The notes beneath the pieces are model-generated. The model was not told where the DNA came from. It made no database searches and saw only the letters and a program-made list of their open reading frames with translations. Source: Acidimicrobiia bacterium (GTDB lineage Bacteria; Actinomycetota; Acidimicrobiia; UBA5794; UBA11373). From it: a stretch of 7,088 nucleotides of DNA. Location: positions 1 through 7,088 of the forward strand of contig JALOLI010000086.1 of NCBI GenBank assembly GCA_025456165.1. The letters run 5' to 3'. Within the stretch, counting starts at the first letter, position 1; each line of letters starts with the position of its first letter. Below are positions 1 through 6,546 of the stretch, piece by piece. The translations under genes were made by a program, and so were the position numbers.

Positions 1-181
1 AGGCGCGGCGGGTCCGGGCCAGGCCCGCCTCGAGGCCGCCGGCGGCGGCCGGAGCGGCGGCGATGGTGGGGGCGTCGCGCCGCACGTCTGTGGCGCGGGG
101 ACGGCGGCGGCGCCAGAGCAAGAACAGCGCCACCGCCAGCGCCACGGCGACGACGACGGCGGCCACGATGACGACCAGCAC
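1..181 (-). CDS. ftsY: Signal recognition particle receptor FtsY, N-terminal part
   Basis: The first 60 codons, running off the left edge. Translation from GTG 181 gives a hydrophobic segment of about 22 residues (LVVIVAAVVVAVALAVALFL), then WRRRRPR, an Ala/Pro-rich linker, and GLEAGLARTRRA, which matches the start of the FtsY NG domain (GLxxGLxKTRxxF). FtsY is the membrane GTPase receptor for SRP-ribosome complexes. The layout, a transmembrane anchor with a positively charged cytoplasmic flank and a short linker, fits actinobacterial FtsY, unlike the long acidic A domain of E. coli. Position directly after smc supports the call, since smc-ftsY is a widespread pair. The start at 181 is preferred for its strong ribosome-binding site; an in-frame GTG at 205 would add eight residues. 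The GTPase motifs lie outside the window. Confidence 0.88.
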   Translation of the reverse strand, partial: MLVVIVAAVVVAVALAVALFLLWRRRRPRATDVRRDAPTIAAAPAAAGGLEAGLARTRRA

Positions 182-268
182 CCCGCCTCCTCCTGTGTGC
201 GGCACGGTTGGGGCCTGTGACAATAGGCCACCGGCCGAATCAGGCGGTGGAAACCGCCGCCGGAAGGC
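182..268 (-). other. smc-ftsY intergenic region with small hairpins
   Basis: This 87-nt gap is the longest noncoding stretch. It contains a perfect 6-bp stem with 4-nt loop (GGCGGT TTCC ACCGCC on the minus strand, 243-258) and a smaller GGCC-GGT-GGCC stem at about 226-236. Neither is followed by a T-run, so they do not look like intrinsic terminators. They might be a pause or processing site, or chance in GC-rich DNA. I see no convincing promoter in the gap. Confidence 0.35.
186..194 (-). promoter_or_regulatory. Ribosome-binding site of ftsY
   Basis: AGGAGGAGG reads on the minus strand 4 nt before GTG 181. It is the strongest Shine-Dalgarno sequence in the window and decides the ftsY start in favour of 181 over the in-frame GTG at 205, which would place this motif inside the coding region. 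Confidence 0.75.
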
Positions 269-3200
269 TCAGGAAGCCGACCCGGAGGCCTCCGCCGCCA
301 CCGGCCGCGCCCCCCGGTCGAACCGCTTCGCCAGCACCCGGGAGGACTCCCCCGGCTCCATGGTGACGCCGTAGAGGACGTCGGCGGCCTCCATCGTCTG
401 CTGCTGGTGGGTGATCACCACCAGCTGCGACGAATCGCGCAGCGAGCCGAATAGGCGGATGAAGCGGCGCAGATTGGTGTCGTCGAGAGCCGCCTCCACC
501 TCGTCGAGCACGTAGAAGGGGCTCGGGCGGGCCCGGAAGACGGCGAAGAGGAAGGCCAGAGCGGCCAGCGAACGCTCCCCGCCGGAGAGCATCGCCAGCC
601 GGGAGATCTTCTTCCCCATGGGCTGGACGTGGATCTCGACGCCGCTGGAGAGCGGATCGTCGGGATCGGTGAGCAGCAACCGGCCCCGGCCGCCGGGGAA
701 GAGGACTCCGACGTTCTCCTCGAAGCGGCGCCCGATGTCCTCGGAGGCCTCGCGGAACAGCCGGCCGATCTCCTCGTCGAGGGCGGAGATCACCTTGCGC
801 AGCTCCCGGCGCGAGTTCTCGAGATCGGCCAGCTGGCCCTCGAGGAACGCCGCCCGCTCGGCCAGCTCTTTGTACTCGGCGGCCGCCAGCGGGTTCACCA
901 GACCGATGCGGCGGATCTCGGCTTCGAGAGACGCCAGGTGCTCCTCGGGGACGACCCCTTCGGCCAGGCCGGGACGGGGGGCGGCCAGGGCCTTCTCCTC
1001 GGAGGCGTCCACGTCCCGGCGCAGGCCCTCGGCCAGGTTCTCCAGGCGCACCCGGAGGGCGGCGGTCTCAATGGCCACCGACGACAGCGTCTCCCGGTCG
1101 GCGGTCACCGCGGCTTCGAGCGTCTCGCGGCGCTCCTGGGCGGCGGTCAGCTCCCGGCCCTCGCCCCCGGCCTGCTCCCGCAGCACCCGCTGCCGCTCGC
1201 GCAAGACCTCGAGGTGGCGGCGGCCGGCTTCGAGCCCGCGCCGCGCCCGCTGCTCGATGTCACCGAGGCGCTCGACCTCCCCGGGGTCCACCTGGTCGGC
1301 GCTGAGGTCCTCTATGAGCCGGTGCACCTCTTCCAGCCGCCGGTCCAGCAGGCGGCGCCGCTCCACGGCGGTCGCCACCAGAGCTGCCGCCTCCTCGCCG
1401 GAGCGGCGGGCGGCCTCGCGCCGCACGGCCACGTCCTCGCGCCTTCGGGCCAGCGCCTCCCAGGCAGCCTGCCGGGTCGCCTCTTCGCCCTCGAAAGCGG
1501 CGATCTGCGGGCGGAGCAGGGCGAGGCGCTCCAGGCGGGTGCGCCCCGCCTCGGCCAGAGCGGCGCGCCGGGCGTCGAGGCGGGCCAACTCCGCCGCCCC
1601 ATCGGCGGCGGAGTGCTCGGCGCGCTGCAGGGCTCCGGTGGCCTCGGGCAAGCGGGATTCCAGGCGACGCGCCTCGGCGGCGGCTGCCGTCTCCCGGGTG
1701 GCGGTGTCCTCGGCGGCGCGGCGGGCGGCGTTGTGCCGGCTCGAGGCCCGGGCGGCCTCGACCCGGGCGCGCTCCAGGCCGACCCGGGCCGCTTCCAGCG
1801 CGGCCGGGCCGGCGCCGTCGGGTTGGGCGGCCCGCACCCCGAAGGCGGCCACCAGGTCGCCGTCGCGAGTGACCGCCCGGATGCCGGGATGGCGGCGCAC
1901 CAGCGACCAGGCGGCCCCCCACCCCTCGACCAGGACCACGTCGCCGAGCAGGGCGGCCGCCAAGGAGGCGTCGGCCCCGGGGCCGAGCAGGTCCACCAGA
2001 GCGTCGATTCCTGCCGCGGCGGCGACCTCGCGGGCCGGCACCGCCGCCCCTTCCGGGGCTGCGGCGAAGGCCGCCCCGCCCAGACCGGCGGCCTTGAGAG
2101 AAGAGACGGCCCCGGTGAGCGCCTCGGTCCCCGTCACCGCGAGAGCCTCGCTCCACGGCCCCAGGGCGGCGTCGACCGCCGCGGCCAGCGCGGGCGGCAC
2201 GTCGAGGCGAGCCACCACCGGGCCCAGCACTCCCTCCGCCGCCGCCGCCTGCCGCCGCGCCTCCGGGTCGCCGAGGCCGGCCACCGCCGCTTCCAGTGCC
2301 TCCACTCGCGCCTCAGCCCCTGCCTCGCCCAGGCGGGCCTCGGCCAGGTCCCGCCGGGCCTCCTCCAGGACCGCCGCCGCCTCGCGCGAGCGCGACGCCG
2401 CTTGCCGCAACGCCTCGGCGGCCGGCTCGGCCTGCTCCTGCAGGCCGGCCACCTCGCCGGTGAGGCGCTCCACCTCGGCGGCCGCCCCTTTGACCTGCAC
2501 CGCCACCAGCGCCCGCCGCTCGTCGAGGGCCACCGCCTCGCCCTCGTCGCGCTGGGCGGCGGCTTCCAGGGCGGCGAGGTCGCCGCGCAGGGTGGCCACC
2601 ACCCCCTCGGCGGGAAGCCGGCCTTGTTCTGCCAGCGAGCGCTCTTCGTCCTCCAGGGCGCGCCGGCCGGCCTCGTACCGCTGTGCCGCCACCCGGGCGG
2701 CGCCCTCCTCCTCGGCGGTGGCGGCCAGGCGGGCCCGCAGGTCGGCTCGCTCCTCTTCCAGGTCGCGGCGGCGCTGCCCGGCGCCTTCGGCCCGCCCTTG
2801 GAGGGCCGAGCGGCGCTCCCGGGCGACGCTGGCGATGCGCTGCAGCCGCTCCGCGACCGTCTCCAGGTGGGCGGCGGCGGCGGTGTCACGCTCGAGCTTC
2901 TGTCCGGTGGCCCCCACCGCCTGCTGCAGGCGGGCGAGGGTGCCGGCCAGTTCCTGCCGCTCGGCCAGGGCGTCCTCGAGGCGGCCCCGGGTGGAAGCGT
3001 CGGCCCCGGCCAGTTCGGCCAGCCGCCCCTCGACGGTGCGCAGGTGCTCCCCGCCCACCCAAAGGCGCAGCGCCCGCCACTCCGCCTGCAGGAGCTCGTG
3101 GCGCTCGGCGGCCCGGGCCTGGCGGCGCAAGGGGCCCATGTGGCGCTGCTGCTCCCCCAGCAGGTCCTGGAGCCTTGCCAGGTCCACGTCGGTGGCTTCC

Positions 3201-3742
3201 AGGCGCCGGACCGAGCGGTCGCGGCGCAGACGGTGCTTGATGACCCCGGCGGCCTCCTCGATGACGGCCCGATGCTCCTCGGGCCCGGCGTTGAGGACGG
3301 CGTCGACCCGTCCCTGGCCGACGATCACGTGCTGGTGGCGGCCCACCCCGCTGTCGCTGAGCAGCTCCTGGATGTCGAGGAGGCGGCAGGAGGCCCCGTT
3401 GATCTCGTAGTCCGAGGTGCCGTCGCGATAGAGACGGCGGGTGATGGTGACCTCGGGCACATCGAGAGGGAGGCTTCCGTCGGTGTTGTCGAAGGTGAGC
3501 GAGACCTCGGCGCGGCCCAGCGCCGGGCGAGTGGCGGTGCCGGCGAAGATGACGTCCTCCATGCGCTGGGTGCGCAGGACGCTGGTCGCCTGGGTGCCCA
3601 TGACCCAGGCCAGGGCGTCGACCAGGTTCGACTTCCCGGTGCCGTTGGGGCCGACCACGACGGTGACCCCCGGCTCGCATTCCAGCCGGGTGCGATCGGC
3701 AAACGACTTGAAGCCGACGAGGGTGAGGGTCTTGAGGTGCAA
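269..3742 (-). CDS. smc: Chromosome partition protein Smc
   Basis: 1157 residues, close to the usual 1150-1190. Smc is the ATPase of the bacterial condensin (with ScpA and ScpB, encoded elsewhere) that organises and segregates the chromosome. N-terminal head: KSFAD at 12-16, Walker A GPNGTGKSN at 31-39, Q-loop GQGRVDAVL at 142-150. Two Ala/Arg/Glu-rich coiled-coil arms of near-equal length (about 170-500 and 650-985) flank a hinge at about 501-645. C-terminal head: signature LSGGERS at 1052-1058, Walker B FYVLDE at 1076-1081 with catalytic E1081, EAALDD D-loop, and H1112 of the switch. The start is TTG 3742: an in-frame TAG lies four codons upstream and x-HLKTLTLVGFKSFA aligns with the canonical N-terminus. 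The ribosome-binding site is poor (GGTGAT, 14 nt away). Hinge glycines look degenerate. A short Ala/Ser-rich tail follows the head. Confidence 0.98.
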   Translation of the reverse strand: MHLKTLTLVGFKSFADRTRLECEPGVTVVVGPNGTGKSNLVDALAWVMGTQATSVLRTQRMEDVIFAGTATRPALGRAEVSLTFDNTDGSLPLDVPEVTITRRLYRDGTSDYEINGASCRLLDIQELLSDSGVGRHQHVIVGQGRVDAVLNAGPEEHRAVIEEAAGVIKHRLRRDRSVRRLEATDVDLARLQDLLGEQQRHMGPLRRQARAAERHELLQAEWRALRLWVGGEHLRTVEGRLAELAGADASTRGRLEDALAERQELAGTLARLQQAVGATGQKLERDTAAAAHLETVAERLQRIASVARERRSALQGRAEGAGQRRRDLEEERADLRARLAATAEEEGAARVAAQRYEAGRRALEDEERSLAEQGRLPAEGVVATLRGDLAALEAAAQRDEGEAVALDERRALVAVQVKGAAAEVERLTGEVAGLQEQAEPAAEALRQAASRSREAAAVLEEARRDLAEARLGEAGAEARVEALEAAVAGLGDPEARRQAAAAEGVLGPVVARLDVPPALAAAVDAALGPWSEALAVTGTEALTGAVSSLKAAGLGGAAFAAAPEGAAVPAREVAAAAGIDALVDLLGPGADASLAAALLGDVVLVEGWGAAWSLVRRHPGIRAVTRDGDLVAAFGVRAAQPDGAGPAALEAARVGLERARVEAARASSRHNAARRAAEDTATRETAAAAEARRLESRLPEATGALQRAEHSAADGAAELARLDARRAALAEAGRTRLERLALLRPQIAAFEGEEATRQAAWEALARRREDVAVRREAARRSGEEAAALVATAVERRRLLDRRLEEVHRLIEDLSADQVDPGEVERLGDIEQRARRGLEAGRRHLEVLRERQRVLREQAGGEGRELTAAQERRETLEAAVTADRETLSSVAIETAALRVRLENLAEGLRRDVDASEEKALAAPRPGLAEGVVPEEHLASLEAEIRRIGLVNPLAAAEYKELAERAAFLEGQLADLENSRRELRKVISALDEEIGRLFREASEDIGRRFEENVGVLFPGGRGRLLLTDPDDPLSSGVEIHVQPMGKKISRLAMLSGGERSLAALAFLFAVFRARPSPFYVLDEVEAALDDTNLRRFIRLFGSLRDSSQLVVITHQQQTMEAADVLYGVTMEPGESSRVLAKRFDRGARPVAAEASGSAS

Positions 3743-3783
3743 GCCGGCTTCAGGCTATCACCGGTGAATCACATGCTTGGAAT
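3743..3783 (-). promoter_or_regulatory. acyP-smc gap with 10-bp palindrome
   Basis: A 41-nt gap before smc that is more AT-rich than its surroundings. It holds a perfect palindrome TCACCGGTGA at 3758-3767, centred about 20 nt upstream of the TTG start. It could be an operator, or the GGTGAT half could act as a distant Shine-Dalgarno-like element, since GGTGAT is complementary to the AUCACC near the 16S rRNA 3' end. No clear -10/-35 pair is visible. The function is speculative. Confidence 0.25.
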
Positions 3784-4074
3784 TCAGCGGCGGATCTCGA
3801 AGGCCTCCAGGCCCGGCTCAGGCTCCGCCGGTGCCTCGACGACGGCCGTGACTTCCGCCCCCAGCGGCCCGGCGCGCAGCCAGGAGGCCAGCGCCGCCAG
3901 GGCCGCCGGGTCGCCCTGAGCATGCACCTCGACCCGCCCGTCGGCCAGGTTGCGGGCCCAGCCGCCCAGGCCCAGGCGGTTCCCCTCCGCCATGGCCGAC
4001 CAGCGAAACCCCACCCCCTGGACCAGGCCCCGGACCAGGAAACGGCGGGCGGCGACCGGGGTCGAAGGGTTCAC
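3784..4074 (-). CDS. acyP: Acylphosphatase
   Basis: 96 residues starting at GTG 4074, which overlaps the mutM stop as GTGA; GGAG lies 8 nt upstream inside mutM. Acylphosphatases hydrolyse the carboxyl-phosphate bond of small acyl-phosphates in the cytosol. The family pattern is clear: VRGLVQGVGFRW at 14-25 forms the phosphate-binding loop with catalytic R24, and GWARNLADGRVEVHAQG at 38-54 carries the catalytic N42. It is a single-domain enzyme of normal length, not the N-terminal part of a HypF protein. The physiological substrate is not known for most bacterial members. Here PlsX, encoded in the same overlapping gene chain, makes an acyl-phosphate, so a role in trimming that pool is conceivable, but this is inference from proximity only. 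The frame is open upstream to 4848, but that stretch is antisense-frame noise across mutM. Confidence 0.95.
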   Translation of the reverse strand: MNPSTPVAARRFLVRGLVQGVGFRWSAMAEGNRLGLGGWARNLADGRVEVHAQGDPAALAALASWLRAGPLGAEVTAVVEAPAEPEPGLEAFEIRR

Positions 4075-4901
4075 CGCTGGCACTCCGGGCAGAAGAAGGC
4101 GCTGCGGCCCCGGAGCACGATCCGCTCCACCGGGGTGCGGCACCGGCGGCAGCCTTCCCCGGCCCGGCCGTACACGGCCAGGCGCTCCAGATAGCCCCCG
4201 GCCCGGCCGTCGGGAAGCAGATAGGCGAGATCGGCCAGGCTGGTCCCGCCCCGGCGGAGGGAAGCCTCCAGCACCGGCCGCACCGCCCGGCGCAGGGCGG
4301 CGACCTCCTGGCGCCCCAGGGACCCGGCGGGCCGATCGGGGCGCAGCCGGGCGCGGTGGAGCACCTCGTCGGCGTAGATGTTGCCCAGCCCCGCCACCAC
4401 CCGCTGGTCCAGGAGCAGCGGCTTGATCGGCGCGGTCCGCCCGGCCAGGCGAGCTGCCAGGGCCGGCGCCGCCGGCAGGGCGTCGAGGGCGTCGGGGCCC
4501 AGGCGGGATGGCCCGGCAGAGGCCATCTCCCCCGGGGTGAGCACCGCGGTGTGCCCGAAGGTGCGGGGGTCCACGAAGCGCACCTCCGGCCCGTCCTCCA
4601 GGGCCACCACCACGGCGGTGTGAGCGGCTTCCGGCTCGCCGGGGGCCGCCAGCGACATCCGGCCCGACATCCCCAGGTGGGTCACCCAGGTCAGGCCGTC
4701 GCCGAGGTCGCCGAGGAGGTACTTGCCCCGGCGGCCCAAACGCAGCACCCGCCGGCCGCGCAGCCTGGCGGCGAAGTCCTCGGGGCGGGGCTGCAAGCGA
4801 AGCGCCCGCTCCCGGCGCACTGCCACCTCGCGGATCAGCGCCCCACACACCACCGGCTCCAGGTGACGCCGGGTGATCTCGACCTCGGGCAGTTCAGGCA
4901 T
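4071..4901 (-). CDS. mutM: Formamidopyrimidine-DNA glycosylase (Fpg/MutM)
   Basis: 276 residues. A bifunctional glycosylase/AP lyase that removes 8-oxoguanine and formamidopyrimidines in base excision repair. After Met removal the N-terminal Pro (P2) is the catalytic nucleophile and E3 the general acid, in MPELPEVE. Other expected residues are present: K60 in GKYLL, M78 in HLGMSGR, the DPRTFG loop at 111-116 with R113 and F115 as likely intercalating residues, K160 and N174 in PIKPLLLDQ...GLGNIYADE (the H2TH region), and a C-terminal zinc finger C251, C254, C271, C274 with catalytic R266 in GRSAFFCPEC. This set separates it from Nei and from plant-like Fpg lacking zinc. The ATG at 4901 is fixed by the required PELPE terminus; GAGGAAG lies about 9 nt upstream. 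It overlaps rnc by 8 nt and acyP by 4 nt. Confidence 0.97.
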   Translation of the reverse strand: MPELPEVEITRRHLEPVVCGALIREVAVRRERALRLQPRPEDFAARLRGRRVLRLGRRGKYLLGDLGDGLTWVTHLGMSGRMSLAAPGEPEAAHTAVVVALEDGPEVRFVDPRTFGHTAVLTPGEMASAGPSRLGPDALDALPAAPALAARLAGRTAPIKPLLLDQRVVAGLGNIYADEVLHRARLRPDRPAGSLGRQEVAALRRAVRPVLEASLRRGGTSLADLAYLLPDGRAGGYLERLAVYGRAGEGCRRCRTPVERIVLRGRSAFFCPECQR

Positions 4902-5577
4902 CCGCCGCTTCCTCGGCGGCCAGCAGGTCGAGGGCGCGCCGGGCGGCAGCCTGCTCGGCCGCCTTCTTCGAGGTGCCGCTGCCCGAGCCCAGCGTCCGGC
5001 CCCCGGCGCCGACCGTGGCGAAGAACTCCCGGGCGTGGTCGGGCCCCTCCCCCTGGCACGAGTACGACGGCACCAGTCCGGAGCGGGCCAGGGTCTCCTG
5101 CAGGCGCGACTTGGAGTCGCGGTCCCCCGGGGCCTCACTCATCTCGGCCAGCAGCGGGGCCCACCGCGCCAGGACGACGGCCCGGACGGCCTCGAGGCCG
5201 GCGTCGAGGTAGATGGCCCCCAGGACGGCCTCGAGGGCATCGGACAGGATCGACGGCTTGCGCCGGCCCCCGGTCTCCTCCTCGCCGGGGTCGAGCAGCA
5301 CGGCTTCCCCCACCCCGGCCACCCGCGCGATCTCGCTCAGCGCTTCTTGGCTGACCACCGAGATGCGCACCTTGGTCATCTCCCCCTCGTTCCGCTCGGA
5401 GGAGGCGTAGAGGTGGGTGGTGATGACGAACTCCAGCACGGCATCCCCCAGGAACTCGAGGCGCTCGTTGGAGCCGTCGGGGTCGTGGGACCGGTGGGTG
5501 AGGGCCCGTCGCAGCAAGCCCCTATCGGTGAAGGTGTAGCCGAGCGCGGCCTCCAGCGGCGTGGGAGCGTCAGCCAC
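4894..5577 (-). CDS. rnc: Ribonuclease III
   Basis: 227 residues, normal for bacterial RNase III, the double-strand-specific endonuclease that processes pre-rRNA and some mRNAs as a homodimer. The signature NERLEFLGDAVLE spans 37-49 and supplies the metal-binding acidic residues E38, E41 and D45; the second acidic pair is D113 and E116 in SDALEAVLGAIYLD. A C-terminal double-stranded RNA-binding domain covers about 154-222, with KSRLQE near its start, GPDH at 178-181 and SKKAAEQAAA at 203-212. The start is GTG at 5577, overlapping the plsX stop by 8 nt; only a weak G-rich tract (GGGGTTGGG) precedes it, so translation may depend on coupling to plsX. The stop lies inside the first codons of mutM, again an 8-nt overlap. 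RNase III is known to regulate its own message in some bacteria; no such hairpin was identified here. Confidence 0.97.
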   Translation of the reverse strand: MADAPTPLEAALGYTFTDRGLLRRALTHRSHDPDGSNERLEFLGDAVLEFVITTHLYASSERNEGEMTKVRISVVSQEALSEIARVAGVGEAVLLDPGEEETGGRRKPSILSDALEAVLGAIYLDAGLEAVRAVVLARWAPLLAEMSEAPGDRDSKSRLQETLARSGLVPSYSCQGEGPDHAREFFATVGAGGRTLGSGSGTSKKAAEQAAARRALDLLAAEEAADA

Positions 5578-6535
5578 GGCCCAACCCCGCGGCGATCCGA
5601 TCTACCAGATGCTGGTCCGCACCCTCGGCGGCCAGGCGCAGGGCGCCGGCCACCCCCCGGCGCGAGGACGAGCCGTGCGCCACCACCACCGTCCCCCGGG
5701 TGCCGACCAGGTGCGCCCCGCCGTGGGCGTCGGGGTCGAAGCGCTCCCGGATCCCTTCGAGGCGCGGCAGCACCGCGAGGGCCGGGTCGTCCTCACCCAG
5801 GGCGGCCAGCAGCAGCCGGCCCATCGCCGCAGCCATACCCTCGGCCACCTTGAGCAGGACGTTGCCGGTGAAGCCGTCGGTGACGAAGACGTCGGCCTTG
5901 CCCCGGCCCAGGTCGCGTCCCTCCACGTTGCCGGCGAAGCGCACCGGTGCTGCGGCCAGGAGGGCGTGGGCCTCCTTCTCCAGGGGGCGGCCCTTGCCCT
6001 CCTCCTCCCCCACATTCAGCAAGCCCACCCCGGGGTCCGCCAGCCCCAGGTAGATCTGGGCCAGCACCCGCCCCATGACGGCGAACTGGACCAGGTTCTC
6101 CGGCCGGACCTCCAGGTTCGCCCCGATGTCGAGGACCACCGTCGGGTGGCCCACCGGGAACACCGCGGCGAGGGCGGGCCGGGACACCCCGGGAAGGCGC
6201 CCGATCAGGATGGCCCCGGCGGCCACCGCGGCCCCGGTGGACCCGGCCGACACCATTCCCGCCGCCTCCCCTTCGGCGACGAGGCGGGCCGCCACGCTCA
6301 TGGAGGACCGGCGCTTGTCGCGGATGGCAGAGGCCACGTCGTCGCCCATGCCGATCTCCTCCGGGGCGTGGACGACGGGCAGGTCGGCCTCGCACTCCTG
6401 GAGGAGCGGGCGCAGCCGCGCCTCGTCGCCCACCAGAACGACATCGACGCCGCTAGCCGCGGCGTCGACGGCGCCCCTGACGGTCTCCTGCGGCGCGAGG
6501 TCGCCGCCCATGGCGTCGAGGGCGATGCGGGTCAT
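5570..6535 (-). CDS. plsX: Phosphate acyltransferase PlsX
   Basis: 321 residues, the usual PlsX length. PlsX converts acyl-ACP and phosphate to acyl-phosphate, the donor that PlsY uses to make lysophosphatidic acid; it is a peripheral membrane enzyme. Family motifs run in order: DAMGGDLAP at 7-15, SAGSTGA at 97-103, LDIGAN at 135-140, NLVQFAVMG at 147-155, GLLNVGEEEGKG at 171-182, GNVEGRDL at 202-209, TDGFTGNVLLK at 219-229, and GGAHLVG at 272-278 followed by AHGSSS at 286-291. The ATG at 6535 was chosen because MTRIALDAMGGD is the canonical N-terminus and AAGGGGGG lies just upstream; the frame is open further upstream but there it overlaps rpmF. The 3' end overlaps rnc by 8 nt. Placement between rpmF and rnc recalls plsX near rnc in Firmicutes and rpmF-plsX in Proteobacteria. 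plsY and fab genes are not in the window. Confidence 0.97.
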   Translation of the reverse strand: MTRIALDAMGGDLAPQETVRGAVDAAASGVDVVLVGDEARLRPLLQECEADLPVVHAPEEIGMGDDVASAIRDKRRSSMSVAARLVAEGEAAGMVSAGSTGAAVAAGAILIGRLPGVSRPALAAVFPVGHPTVVLDIGANLEVRPENLVQFAVMGRVLAQIYLGLADPGVGLLNVGEEEGKGRPLEKEAHALLAAAPVRFAGNVEGRDLGRGKADVFVTDGFTGNVLLKVAEGMAAAMGRLLLAALGEDDPALAVLPRLEGIRERFDPDAHGGAHLVGTRGTVVVAHGSSSRRGVAGALRLAAEGADQHLVDRIAAGLGRG

Positions 6536-6537
6536 GG

Positions 6538-6546
6538 CCCCCCTTA
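6538..6546 (-). promoter_or_regulatory. Ribosome-binding site of plsX overlapping rpmF stop
   Basis: The minus strand reads TAAGGGGGG, in which TAA is the rpmF stop codon and the purine run acts as the plsX Shine-Dalgarno; the plsX ATG follows after CC. Terminating ribosomes would sit on this site, which suggests stop-restart coupling of L32 and PlsX synthesis (inference). Confidence 0.55.

Noticed and set aside
208..226. TATTGT in the smc-ftsY gap as a -10 promoter element
   Set aside because: Only 4 of 6 matches to TATAAT, and the best -35-like TTTCCA is 22 nt away, too far for a normal promoter.
629..3919. Very long open frames on the plus strand (about 1096 and 930 codons) opposite smc
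   Set aside because: They mirror the Smc coding region, translate to low-complexity Gly/Ala/Arg/Pro/Ser-rich sequence without recognisable domains, and are expected where stop codons are rare in GC-rich antisense frames.
4075..4848. Extension of acyP upstream across mutM as a larger fusion protein
   Set aside because: The upstream part is out-of-frame mutM sequence with no domain, while GTG 4074 has a ribosome-binding site and gives a normal 96-residue acylphosphatase.
4902..5138. N-terminal extension of mutM to an upstream ATG at 5138
   Set aside because: MutM needs Pro directly after the initiator Met; the extension overlaps rnc by over 200 nt and is Arg/Pro-rich noise.
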